DNA from: DASQFI01 sp963780895
GTDB taxonomy: Bacteria > Acidobacteriota > Vicinamibacteria > Vicinamibacterales > SCN-69-37
Direction: 5' to 3'
Length of the DNA stretch: 64,000 nt
Assembly (NCBI GenBank): GCA_963780895.1
Contig: CAWAEG010000008.1
Span: 310,001-374,000 of the forward strand
Under the pieces are notes generated by a model, which was not told the DNA's origin, did no database searches, and worked only from the letters and a program-made list of their open reading frames with translations. A program made the position numbers and the translations under genes. Positions 26,025 through 35,555 of this stretch are shown piece after piece; the stretch's first letter is position 1; the number at the start of each line of letters is the position of its first letter.

Positions 26025-27372
26025 CGAAACGCTCCAGGCATGGGTCGTCGTCTGGTTCCTCGCGGCCGTGTGGATTCTCGCGCGGCACTGGCGCGGCGCG
26101 GGCGCGGGCCTGGTGTTCACCTACGTGCTGACGCTGGCGGTCATGCACTGGCTCGCGCCGCTCATCTATCTATTGCCGTGGTACGACAATCTGCGATTCG
26201 ACCTGACGGCCGAGGGACTGCGGCAGAGCACGTTCGCCATTCTAGGATTTGCCGCCGGCGGCGAAGTCACCCTCGCGATCTCGCGACGGCATCACCAGGG
26301 CGCGCATACGAGCGAGGGCGAGCCTGTGGATCCGCGGCTCGTGAATCTCTACCTGTTCACCGGCATCGCGCTCTACGGCGTCGTGTTCCCGCTGGCAGGC
26401 CGGCTCCCGAGCGCAACGGCGCTCGTCTCCACCGGATCAACGCTTGCCGTCGTGGCCATCGGCCTGAAGTGCTGGAACGCGTGGGCCAGACGCACCTCCG
26501 CGCTCCTGTGGGCGTGGCTGGCGGCGACGATGACGATGCCGCTGGTCACCGTGCTTGGCCAGGGGTTTCTGGGGTATGGCTTCGCCGCGATGTTGACCGT
26601 GTTTTCCTTCGTCGCCAGCTTTTTCAGACCGCGCTGGAAAGTGGTCGTCCTCGCCACGGTGCTCGGGTTCCTCGGTCTCTCGGTGTACGTGAACTACATG
26701 CGCGACCGGCGAGAGATCCGGGCGGTCGTCTGGTCGGGCGCCAGCGTGCAGGAACGGCTGGATTCGCTGAAGACCACCTTCACGACCGCGGAGTGGTTCG
26801 ACCCGAAGAGCGTGGAGCATCTGAATCTCATCGACACGCGGCTGAATCAGGACTACCTGATCGGCGCCGCCGTCGACTACATCGGCAGCGGCTTCGCGGA
26901 GCATGCCCGTGGCACGACGTTCTGGGACGCGGTCGCCGCGATCGTCCCGCGAGCGTTGTGGCCGAACAAACCGGTCGTCGGCGGCAGCGGCGACCTGGTC
27001 AGCACGTACACCGGCATCCGCTTCGCCGACGGCACGAGCGTCGGCATCGGGCAAGTGCTGGAGTCGTTCGTCAACTTCGGAAGCGGCGGGGTCGCGACGT
27101 GTTTCCTCATACTCGGGGCGGCGTTGACGTGGATCGATCGATCCGCGTTCGATCGCCTCCAGTCGGGCGACGCCAACGGGTTTCTCCTGTGGTATCTGCC
27201 CGGACTCAGCCTCCTGCAGGTCGGCGGGTCATTCATGGAAGTGACGTCGACCGCGGCCGCCGGGCTCATCGTCGCGATGGCGTTGAATCGGCTGGCCGTC
27301 TATCTCCCCGGCCGCGCGGACGAGGACGAGGCCGACGCCGCGGCGCCGGAGCAATCGGAGGCCACGCCATGA
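26017..27372 (+). CDS. Wzy-like oligosaccharide repeat-unit polymerase
   Basis: Polytopic inner-membrane protein. The product is 451 aa with about eleven predicted helices. The large loop (residues about 235-345) contains AIVPRALWPNKPVVGGSGD, strongly reminiscent of the oligosaccharide repeat-unit polymerase family, where an IPR-x2-WP-x-KP segment precedes the catalytic region. It would join lipid-linked repeat units on the periplasmic side. The position amid glycosyltransferases and its 8-bp and 4-bp overlaps with its neighbours support membership in the glycan operon. Wzy proteins are poorly conserved, so this is family-level inference. Confidence 0.75.
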   Translation: MSDETLQAWVVVWFLAAVWILARHWRGAGAGLVFTYVLTLAVMHWLAPLIYLLPWYDNLRFDLTAEGLRQSTFAILGFAAGGEVTLAISRRHHQGAHTSEGEPVDPRLVNLYLFTGIALYGVVFPLAGRLPSATALVSTGSTLAVVAIGLKCWNAWARRTSALLWAWLAATMTMPLVTVLGQGFLGYGFAAMLTVFSFVASFFRPRWKVVVLATVLGFLGLSVYVNYMRDRREIRAVVWSGASVQERLDSLKTTFTTAEWFDPKSVEHLNLIDTRLNQDYLIGAAVDYIGSGFAEHARGTTFWDAVAAIVPRALWPNKPVVGGSGDLVSTYTGIRFADGTSVGIGQVLESFVNFGSGGVATCFLILGAALTWIDRSAFDRLQSGDANGFLLWYLPGLSLLQVGGSFMEVTSTAAAGLIVAMALNRLAVYLPGRADEDEADAAAPEQSEATP

Positions 27373-28478
27373 CCCGGCCCTGTCTGGCGGCGATCACGCT
27401 CGACCCGAAAGGCGGGGGAGTCGCGGTGGTGTCCCGCTTGCTGTGGCGCGTGTTCTCCGATCGCTGGGGTGACCAGACGCGGCTGATCACGCTTCTCGAA
27501 GACGCGGGACCGCTCGACTCGCTCGACTCGTCGACTGCCACGCGTCTTCGCTTCGGCACCGCGCTCGCCGGCGGGCAGGCGTTCGGACAGTGCCCGTGGG
27601 TGTTCTATTCGCACCTGTCGGTGGCGCGGGTGCAGAGTTTTGTCCCGGCGCCGTTCCGGCGGCCCTACGGCGTCTTTCTGCACGGTATCGAGGCGTGGCA
27701 GCCGCTCGCGCCCCCGCAGCGGCGCGTTCTTCAAGGCGCCGCGGTGCGTGTCGCCAACTCGCATTTCACGGCGGATCGTGTTCTCGAAGCCAATCCGGAC
27801 GTCGGCCCGATCGCGGTGTGTCCGCTGACCCTCGAGCCGGATCTCCCGCGGCGAGGCGATCCGATCCGGCACGAGCGCCTGCGAGCCGGTGGCCACGCCG
27901 TGCTGATCGTGGCGCGCATGTCGTCGGCCGAGTGTTACAAGGGCCACGACGCGCTGCTCGAGGCGTGGCCGATCGTCAAGGCGCATCAGCCGGACGCCCG
28001 GCTCGTATGCGTCGGCGACGGCGATGACCTTCCGCGTCTTCAGCAGAAGGCGCACGAGCTGGGCATCGGCCGCGAGACGATCTTCACGGGCTTCGTGCCG
28101 GCCGATGAGCTGCATGGCTGGTACGACGCTGCGTCCGTCTTCGCGATGCCGAGCCGCGGGGAAGGTTTCGGCCTCGTGTACCTCGAGGCGATGTCCCACG
28201 GCCTGCCCTGCATCGGATCCATCCACGACGCGGCGGGGGAGATCATCGAAGACCGTGCGACGGGCCATCTCGTCGACCAGTCCGATCCGCGCGAGCTCGG
28301 CGCCGCGCTGCTTGGCCTGCTCACGAACCCCGAGCGCCGGCGCGGCATGGGCGCCGCCGGTCTGCGCCGGTTCGAACACGAGTTCAGCTTCGAGGCGTTT
28401 TCGCGCCACATGATCAGCCTGCTCGAGGAAGCATTCGCGGGCGTCGACGCGCCCGTCCCGGAGGCCACGATCCGATGA
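27369..28478 (+). CDS. Glycosyltransferase family 4
   Basis: The product is 369 aa from ATG 27369 (ATGA overlap); the frame is open far upstream inside the polymerase gene but that is a shadow. N-terminal AAITLDPKGGGVAVVSRLL, acceptor loop GVFLHGIEAWQPL, then the donor domain VLIVARMSSAECYKGHDALLEAW and SRGEGFGLVYLEAMSHGLP with the intact E-x7-E catalytic/donor motif. Overlaps the next start by ATGA. Confidence 0.92.
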   Translation: MTRPCLAAITLDPKGGGVAVVSRLLWRVFSDRWGDQTRLITLLEDAGPLDSLDSSTATRLRFGTALAGGQAFGQCPWVFYSHLSVARVQSFVPAPFRRPYGVFLHGIEAWQPLAPPQRRVLQGAAVRVANSHFTADRVLEANPDVGPIAVCPLTLEPDLPRRGDPIRHERLRAGGHAVLIVARMSSAECYKGHDALLEAWPIVKAHQPDARLVCVGDGDDLPRLQQKAHELGIGRETIFTGFVPADELHGWYDAASVFAMPSRGEGFGLVYLEAMSHGLPCIGSIHDAAGEIIEDRATGHLVDQSDPRELGAALLGLLTNPERRRGMGAAGLRRFEHEFSFEAFSRHMISLLEEAFAGVDAPVPEATIR

Positions 28479-29704
28479 CGTCCAGCAACGTGCTTCACGT
28501 CATCCCGGCCGTGGCGCCGCGCTACGGCGGACCGAGCGTCGCCGTCATCGGCATGTGCCAGGCGCTGCGCAACGCGGGGCTCTCGACGCTGGTCGCCACG
28601 ACGGACGCGGATGGCAAGAGCCGGCTGGACGTCTCCGAGGGCGAGATCGAGGACTACGAAGGCGTCCCGATGATCTTTTTCCCGCGCCAGGCGAGCGAAG
28701 CCTACAAGTTCTCCCGTCCGCTGGCGTCGTGGCTCCGCCGGAACATTCGCACCTTCGACATCGCGCACATTCACGCGGTGTTCTCGCACTCGTCGGTCGC
28801 CGCCGCGCGCGCCTGCCTGAACGCCGGTGTCCCGTACGTGCTGCGGCCGCTCGGCACGCTCGATCCGTGGAGCCTCAATCGGCATGGCTGGCGGAAGCAG
28901 CTGCTGATCCGGTTCGGCGCGGGCCGACTTCTCGCCGGCGCCTCGGCCGTGCACTACACCACGCGAGAAGAGAAACGGCTGGCCGAGCACGGGCTGCCAT
29001 GGCTGCCGCGAGGCACGGTGATCCCGCTGGGCGTCGACGACGAGCTGTTCGCGGGAACCACGCGGACGAATGCGTCGCCATACATCCTCGCGCTCTGTCG
29101 CCTCGATCCGAAGAAGGGCATCGACCTGCTGATTCACGCCTTTCACGATGTCGTGAAGGCCGGCATCGGCGCCGACTGGCGTCTCATCATCGCGGGCGAC
29201 GGTGATGCCGGCTACGTCTCCCAACTGCGGACAGCGGCAGCGGCCGGCGAGGCGCGGTCACGGATTGTGTTCGAAGGATGGGTCTCGGGCGACGCCCGGT
29301 TCTCGTTGCTTCGGCACGCGACCCTCTTCGCCCTGCTGTCGTCACAGGAGAACTTTGGCGTCGCGCTGGTCGAGGCACTGGCGTGCGGCACGCCGGCCAT
29401 CGTCACTCGGGAGGTCAATCTGGCGACCGACATCGAAACGAGCCAGGCGGGCTGGATCGTGCCGCGCGACCCCGCCGGTCTTGCCGAGGCGCTGGGCCGG
29501 GTGATGCGCGATCGCGCGGCGCTGGCCGACCGCCGCGCCCGCGCCCGGACGTTCGCCGGACCGTTCCGCTGGGGCTCGGTGGCGGCGACGCTGACCGGGT
29601 TGTACGAGGACATCTTGTCCAGCCGCGCGGCGACCAGCCGCCATCTCGGGAAGATCGCGGAAGCGCCCTATCGCGCGTGGCCGGGCGAGAGTACGGATCG
29701 CTGA
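28475..29704 (+). CDS. Glycosyltransferase family 4
   Basis: The product is 409 aa. N-terminal VLHVIPAVAPRYGGPSVAVI matches the GGP-type GT4 subgroup. RPLGTLDPWSL, YILALCRLDPKKGIDLLIHA and SQENFGVALVEALACGTP give the full donor-domain signature. It ends one base before the asparagine synthase start (ATG 29706), and like its neighbours has no promoter of its own. Confidence 0.92.
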   Translation: MTSSNVLHVIPAVAPRYGGPSVAVIGMCQALRNAGLSTLVATTDADGKSRLDVSEGEIEDYEGVPMIFFPRQASEAYKFSRPLASWLRRNIRTFDIAHIHAVFSHSSVAAARACLNAGVPYVLRPLGTLDPWSLNRHGWRKQLLIRFGAGRLLAGASAVHYTTREEKRLAEHGLPWLPRGTVIPLGVDDELFAGTTRTNASPYILALCRLDPKKGIDLLIHAFHDVVKAGIGADWRLIIAGDGDAGYVSQLRTAAAAGEARSRIVFEGWVSGDARFSLLRHATLFALLSSQENFGVALVEALACGTPAIVTREVNLATDIETSQAGWIVPRDPAGLAEALGRVMRDRAALADRRARARTFAGPFRWGSVAATLTGLYEDILSSRAATSRHLGKIAEAPYRAWPGESTDR

Positions 29705-29705
29705 C

Positions 29706-31650
29706 ATGTGCGGGATCGCGGGCGCCCTGTTCTGGAATTCAGAAGCCGGTCGCGGTGGCCGCGAGGCCTCCGTCGCGCGCATGGTGCACGCGCTGGCGCA
29801 CCGCGGGCCGGACGGGGCGGGTGTCGTTCGCTGCGTCACCGACGAGCGCGGCGGGTCGGAGGCGCCGACCGCGATTCTGGGTCATCGCCGGCTTTCGATC
29901 ATCGATCTGAGCGATCGCGCCAGTCAGCCCATGGCGAGTCCCCGCGGTCCCATCTGGCTGACGTACAACGGCGAGATCTACAACTATCGCGATGTGCGTC
30001 GCGAGCTCGAATCGTGCGGCCGGGTCTTTCGATCGAACTCGGACACGGAGGTGATCCTCCAGGGATACGAGGAGTGGGGAGCGGCCGTCGTCGAGCGCCT
30101 GCGCGGGATGTTCGCGTTCGCGCTGTGGGACGGCGCGGTGCAGCGGCTGTGGCTCGCGCGCGACCGGCTCGGCATCAAGCCGCTCTACGTCTACCGCGGA
30201 AACGGTTACCTGGTGTTTGCGTCCGAGGTTCGCGCGCTGCTGGCGTCGAATCTGGTCCCGCGGACGCTCGACCGCACGGCGCTCGATCAGTTCCTGGCCT
30301 ACCAGAGCGTGCCGGAGCCGCGGACGCTCGTGCGGGACGTCCGGATGCTCCCACCCGGCCACCTCGTCCGGGTCGGCGCGGACGGCCGCGAAGTCGCGCG
30401 GCGCTACTGGGACCTGCTGGACGCGGCGGCAAGCAAGATCGAGGTCACGCCGGACCAAAGCCGTCGGCGGGTTCGGGATCTGCTCGAGGAGTCGGCCGCG
30501 CTGCACCTCGTGAGCGACGTCCCGGTCGGCGTATTTTTGTCAGGCGGCATCGATTCCGGTGCGATTGCCGCGCTCGTGCGTCAGGCTGGCGTGGTGCCGC
30601 GAACGTTTGCGGTCGCCTTCACCGGCACGGACTACGACGAATCGCAATATGCGCGCGTCATGGCGAAGTCGCTCCAGACCGATCACACCGAGATCTCGCT
30701 GCGGGAGGCTGACGTGCTGGCGCAGATTCCGGACGCGCTGGCGAGCGTCGACCATCCCAGCGGGGACGGCACCAACACGTTCATCATCTCGCGCGCGGTG
30801 CGCGAGGCGGGGATCAAGGTCGCGTTGTCCGGCCTCGGCGGCGACGAGTTCTTCGGCGGGTATCCCTCGTTCCGCCGGCTGCGGCGGGTCGCGGCGATGG
30901 CGGCCGCGTGGCGTCACTCGCCGAGGCTGGTGCGGCGCGTCGCCGGCAGCGCCGTGCGTCGCATCGGCGGATCGTCGGTCGCCTTGGTCAAGACGGCGGC
31001 GGTGCTCGAAACCGACGGGTCACTGCCGCAGACGTTTCCGATCCTGCGTCAGCTCTTTTCGGAGGAACAGCGGATCGACCTCCTGGGGTCCGAAACGGTT
31101 GCCGCGTCGCGCCACCAGGGCGACCCGTACGTCTACCTGCTGCAGCGCACGCTCGATCGGGAAGCGGATCTGGATCTGATGTCGCTCGTCTCGTACGCTG
31201 AGGCGCGGACGTACATGCACGACGTCCTCCTGCGCGACACCGATCAGATGAGCATGTGCCGCGGGCTCGAAGTGCGGGTGCCGCTCCTCGATCACAAGCT
31301 GGTCGAGTACCTCATGCAGCTGCCGGAATCCGTCAAGATCGCGGCGCAAGGCCCGCCGAAACCGCTGCTCACGGGAAGCCTGGCGCGTCCGTTGCCCGAC
31401 TACTGCGTCAATCGTCCGAAGCGCGGGTTCGTGCTGCCGCTCGAGATCTGGATGCGGGGGAACTTGAAGGGCGCTGTGCGAGACGCACCTGGGCGCGAAC
31501 GGCCTCGCCGGCAGGGGCATGTTCAAGTCGGCGGCAGTCGACGCGCTCTGGCGCTCGTTTTTGACCGGAAATCCGCAGACGACGTGGTCCCGGCCGTGGG
31601 CGCTGGTCACGTTGAACGCGTGGCTGGAGCGGACCGGAGTGAAGCCGTGA
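29706..31650 (+). CDS. asnB: Asparagine synthase-type amidotransferase, +1 frameshift near C-terminus
   Basis: Glutamine-dependent amidotransferase. It starts MCGIAGALFW, so Cys2 (the glutaminase nucleophile) is present. Class-II glutaminase domain to about residue 200, with YNGEIYN. The synthetase domain carries the PP-loop LSGGIDSGAIAAL near 280 and GLGGDEFFGGY near 380. At the GGG run 31469-31471 the conserved C-terminus shifts one frame (GMFKSAAVDALWRSFLTG, LVTLNAWLERTGVKP) and stops at TGA 31648-31650. Without the shift the frame would falsely fuse to the next glycosyltransferase. Repaired length is about 647 aa. In glycan loci such enzymes amidate uronic acids (WbpS-like), the likely role here. 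Confidence 0.88.
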
Positions 31651-32549
31651 CGCCTGGACGCGCGCCCGTCACGCTCCTCGTGCTGACGTTCAACGAAGAA
31701 CGGAACCTGCCCGCCTGTCTCGAACGCGTCGACGGGTGGGCGCAGGACATCGTCGTCGTCGATTCGGGAAGCACCGATCGCACGGTGGCGATCGCGGAGG
31801 CATTCGGCGGCAGGGTGCTCGTGCATCCATTCGAGACTCACGCGCGGCAGTGGCAGTGGGCGCTCGCGAACGCGCCGCTCTCGACGGACTGGGTCCTTGC
31901 GCTCGACGCCGATCAACGCCTCCTGCCCGACTTGAGGGCCGAAATCGCGGAACGGTTGACGCATCCCGGGGATACAAACGGCTTCTTCCTCAACCGCCGG
32001 CAGATCTTTCGCGGCCGCTGGATTCGCCACGGCGGTTACTACCCGAAGTACCTGCTGAAGCTCTTCAGGCGCTCCGCCGTGGCGATTGACGAATCGGAAC
32101 TGGTGGATCACCACTTCCAGGTCGCCGGACGGACGGAACACCTCCGGTTCGACATGATCGAGGACAACCGGAACGAAGAGTCGATCGCCGTCTGGGTCGC
32201 CAAGCACAATCGGTACGCGGCGCTCCAGGCGCGGCAGGACGTCCTTCGAGCCGAACAGGACGACCGGTCGGCTGCGCCAGACGGCACCGCACGCGACGGC
32301 CTCGACACCACGACGCGTCGCCGTAAACGGATCTGGACCCGGCTGCCGCTTTTCATTCGACCCTGCCTGTACGTGTTCTATCGCTACGTCGTGAAGCTCG
32401 GCTTTCTGGACGGCAAGGAAGGCTTCATCTTTCACGTCCTGCAGGGGTTCTGGTATCGCCTGCTCGTGGACATCAACACCGACGAGCTGCGCAGGCGGCC
32501 GGGCGTCCGTGAGGACGCGGCCCGCGAAGTGAAGTTGCCCATCCGCTAA
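31647..32549 (+). CDS. Glycosyltransferase family 2, WaaE/KdtX-like
   Basis: Inverting GT-A enzyme. The product is 300 aa. GTG at 31647 overlaps the true stop of the asparagine synthase (GTGA). Motifs: LLVLTFNEERNLPACLE at the N-terminus, VVDSGSTDRT and the DxD site LALDADQR near residue 88. A hydrophobic C-terminal segment (PLFIRPCLYVFYRYVVK) suggests membrane association, as in LPS core beta-1,4-glucosyltransferases of the WaaE type. Followed 16 bp later by the carbamoyltransferase. Confidence 0.9.
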   Translation: MTPGRAPVTLLVLTFNEERNLPACLERVDGWAQDIVVVDSGSTDRTVAIAEAFGGRVLVHPFETHARQWQWALANAPLSTDWVLALDADQRLLPDLRAEIAERLTHPGDTNGFFLNRRQIFRGRWIRHGGYYPKYLLKLFRRSAVAIDESELVDHHFQVAGRTEHLRFDMIEDNRNEESIAVWVAKHNRYAALQARQDVLRAEQDDRSAAPDGTARDGLDTTTRRRKRIWTRLPLFIRPCLYVFYRYVVKLGFLDGKEGFIFHVLQGFWYRLLVDINTDELRRRPGVREDAAREVKLPIR

Positions 32550-32565
32550 CCAGGCAGATGCAGCA

Positions 32566-34373
32566 ATGAACATCCTCGGCATCAACGCGTATCACGGCGA
32601 CGTCTCCGCGGTCCTCGTCCGCGATGGCGAGCTGGTCGCCGCGGTCGAGGAAGAGCGGTTCCGTCGCATCAAACATGTCGCCGGGTTCCCGCACCATGCG
32701 ATCCGTGCCTGTCTCGAGATGGCGGACATCACGCCTGAAGACATCGATCACGTCGGCGTCTCGCGCGATCCGCGCGCTCATCTGGCGCGGAAGGCGATGT
32801 TCGCGCTGCGCCACCGGCCGAAAGGCGGCCTGCGTCCGCGATCGCGCCGCGAACTACCGTCGCGTCGGCGCGATTCCCGAAACCCTTGCTGAATCACTCG
32901 GTCTGGGCGCCGGCGCGAAGCGGCCCGCCGTGCACTGGGTGGAGCACCACCCGGCGCACCTCGCGAGCAGCTTCTTCGTCTCGCCGTTCGACGAGGCGGC
33001 GGTGTGCGCGATCGACGGGTTCGGCGACTTCGTCAGCACGTCGCGCGCCATCGGCCGCGGGTCGACGTTGAGAGTCCTCGGCCGCACGTTTTTTCCGCAT
33101 TCGCTCGGCGTCGTCTATCTGGCCATCACGCAGTACCTCGGGTTCATGAAGTTCGGCGACGAGTTCAAGGTCATGGGGCTCGCGCCGTACGGCGAGCCGC
33201 TGGCTGTCGAGGAACTCCGGAGGCTCGTGCGGCTGCTCCCGGACGGCGGCTTCGAGCTGGACCTCGACTACTTCCAGCACTGGTCCGGCGGGGCGGGCAT
33301 GACGTGGGACGACGGCGAACCGAAGCTCGATCGCGTGTTCAGCGACAAGCTGGAAGCGCTGCTCGGTCCGGCGCGGCAGCCGGACGAGCCGGTCACGGCT
33401 CGGCACGAGGCGATCGCCGCGTCACTGCAGGTGGTCTTCGAGGAAGCGGCGTTCCACGTGCTGAGAGGCCTCCACGCCGTCACGAAGGTGCCGCGCCTGT
33501 GTCTGGCCGGCGGCTGCGCGATGAACAGCGTCGCCAACGGCAAGATTCGCGCCGAAACGCCGTTCACCGACGTGTACATCCAGCCGGCGTCGGGCGACAA
33601 CGGCACCGCGCTCGGCGCCGCGTACTGGGTCTGGAACCAGATCCTCCAGCAGCCGCGGGGCTTCGTGATGACCCACGGCTACTGGGGACCGGCGTTCGCG
33701 AACGGGTCGATCGGTGCGGCGCTCGCCGCGCGATCCGACGAGATGCGCGCGATGGGCTGCGAGCTGCAGACGATCGCGGACGACGAGACGCTCTATGACT
33801 GGACCGCGGCGCGCATCGCCGAGGGCCTCGTCGTCGGCTGGTTCCAGGGACGGATGGAATGGGGCGCGCGCGCGCTCGGCAACCGGAGCATCCTGGCCGA
33901 CCCGCGCCGCGCCGACATGCGCGAGATCATCAACACCAAGATCAAGTTCCGCGAGAAGTTCCGCCCGTTCGCGCCGTCGGTGCTCGCCGAAGCGCACGCA
34001 CACTACTTCACGGGCTCCGTGCCGGACCCGTTCATGATCCAGGTCTATCCCGTCCAACCCGATAAACAGGCCGTGATTCCCGCGGTCACGCACGTGGACG
34101 GATCCGGCCGGCTGCAGACCGTGGACCGCGACGGCAACCCGCGCTACTGGTCGCTCATCCGCGCGTTCGAGCGCCGCACCGGCGTGCCCATTCTCCTCAA
34201 CACGTCGTTCAACGAGAACGAGCCGATCGTGCTGCAACCCGTCGGAAGCACTCGACTGTTTCCTCAGGACACGGATGGACGTGCTGGTGCTCGGCAACCA
34301 GGTGGTCACGAAGAAAGACATCGCGCTATCCGGCAATCGCGCAATCGAGCGATCTGAAAGCCTTGCCCGATAA
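32566..34373 (+). CDS. NodU/CmcH-family carbamoyltransferase, two +1 frameshifts
   Basis: O-carbamoyltransferase that decorates sugars using carbamoyl phosphate and ATP. The frame starts at ATG 32566 (NILGINAYHGDVSAVLVRDG, EEERFRRIKHVAG), moves +1 near 32820-32840 and continues as HHPAHLASSFF, APYGEP, LAGGCAMNSVANG, GRMEWGARALGNRSIL and LNTSFNENEPIV. It moves +1 again near 34238-34244 to end EALDCFLRTRMDVLVLGNQ and stop at TAA 34371-34373. Total about 601 aa, normal for the family. The N-terminal Kae1-like carbamoyltransfer domain with its metal-binding HH-x2-H motif and the YrdC-like C-terminal part are both recognisable, so only the two single-base indels stand between this and an intact gene. 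Confidence 0.87.
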
Positions 34374-34483
34374 AGCGCGGAACCATCAAGCGAACGACAT
34401 CGGCGTGTCGAAACGCTCGCCGATGGCGCGACCACTCGAGAGCGCGATCGCGCGATGTCCGCGATAGCTGAAGGGAGTCATCA

Positions 34484-35500
34484 ATGGACTGGCGGAATGC
34501 GAAGACGCTCGTGACCGGCGGGGCGTCGTTCATCGGATCACATCTGGTGGACGCCCTCGTGGCGACGGGCGCGAAGGTGCGCGTCGTGGACAACCTTTCG
34601 AGCGGCAGGCTCGACAACATCCGCGCGCACGTGGACGCCCGCCGCGTCGAGTTCGCCCAGGGCGACCTGAACGACCCGCAGGTCGTCGAGCAGGCGGTCC
34701 GTGGCGTCGACGTCGTCTTCCACCTCGCCGCGGATCACGGCGGACGGGGCTACGTCGATCTGCACCAGGTCGCGTGCGCCACGAACCTCGTGCTCGACGG
34801 CCTGGTCTTCAAGGCCTGTCGCCAGGCGCGGGTGCACAAGGTCGTGTACGCCTCGTCGGGTTGCGTGTATCCGAACCACCTGCAGACCGATCCGGGCCAG
34901 ATCGTCTATCTCACCGAAGACATGGTCGGCCCGCCGTACGACGCGGACAACCTCTACGGCTGGGCCAAGCTCATGGCGGAGATGACGTTGCGCGCCTACA
35001 CGGACGAGACCGGCATGAAGTCCGCCAACTGCCGGTTCTTCACGGTCTACGGCGAACGCGGACACGAAAACCACGCCGTCATCGCGATGATCGCCCGCGC
35101 GTTCGTGAAGCAGGACCCGTTCGTCGTCTGGGGCACCGGCGAGCAGATCCGCAACTGGACCCACGTGAGCGACATCGTGAGCGGCACGGTGCTCGCGGCG
35201 GAGAAGATCGACGACGGCGCGGCGGTGAACCTCGGCACCATGGAACGCACGCGCGTGATCGACGCCGCGCGTGAAGTGCTGCGCTACACCGGACACGACG
35301 CGACGATCGAGCTGCATCCCGAGATGCCCACGGGGCCGCTCAACCGCGTGGCCGACAACTCGCTCGCGCGAATGCTGCTCGGATGGGAGCCGAAGGTGAA
35401 GTTCATGGACGGCCTGCACCAGACGATCGACTGGTACTTCAAGGCGAAGGACCGCGAGGCGATCTCGTCGAACCTCGAGAGCAGGCTGACGGAGAGATAG
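34484..35500 (+). CDS. NAD-dependent sugar epimerase (GDP-mannose 3,5-epimerase-like)
   Basis: Extended SDR. The product is 338 aa with a clear ribosome site GAAGGGAG before ATG 34484. Rossmann motif GGASFIGSH (residues 12-20, one Gly replaced by Ser/Phe as in some relatives), HLAADHGGRGYVD, catalytic region SSGCVYPNHL and LYGWAK (Tyr-x3-Lys). The GGRGY and SSxCVYP features resemble GDP-mannose 3,5-epimerase and related enzymes. A 110-bp spacer precedes it and a strong terminator follows at 35519. Confidence 0.88.
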   Translation: MDWRNAKTLVTGGASFIGSHLVDALVATGAKVRVVDNLSSGRLDNIRAHVDARRVEFAQGDLNDPQVVEQAVRGVDVVFHLAADHGGRGYVDLHQVACATNLVLDGLVFKACRQARVHKVVYASSGCVYPNHLQTDPGQIVYLTEDMVGPPYDADNLYGWAKLMAEMTLRAYTDETGMKSANCRFFTVYGERGHENHAVIAMIARAFVKQDPFVVWGTGEQIRNWTHVSDIVSGTVLAAEKIDDGAAVNLGTMERTRVIDAAREVLRYTGHDATIELHPEMPTGPLNRVADNSLARMLLGWEPKVKFMDGLHQTIDWYFKAKDREAISSNLESRLTER

Positions 35501-35518
35501 AGGTGACCGATCGCTCGT

Positions 35519-35550
35519 GGTTCCGGGGTTCCGGAACCGACTCTGTTTTT
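35519..35550 (+). terminator. Intrinsic terminator inside the glycan locus
   Basis: An 8-bp perfect stem GGTTCCGG/CCGGAACC with loop GGTT, then seven bases and T5 (35546-35550). It ends 5 bp before the next start codon, so genes after it need read-through or an internal start. Confidence 0.75.
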
Positions 35551-35555
35551 GATCA

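Noticed and set aside
29706..32549. Apparent asparagine synthase-glycosyltransferase fusion
   Set aside because: The conserved asparagine synthase C-terminus is found in the next frame and stops at 31650, overlapping a GTG start for the glycosyltransferase; the fusion is produced by a +1 indel.
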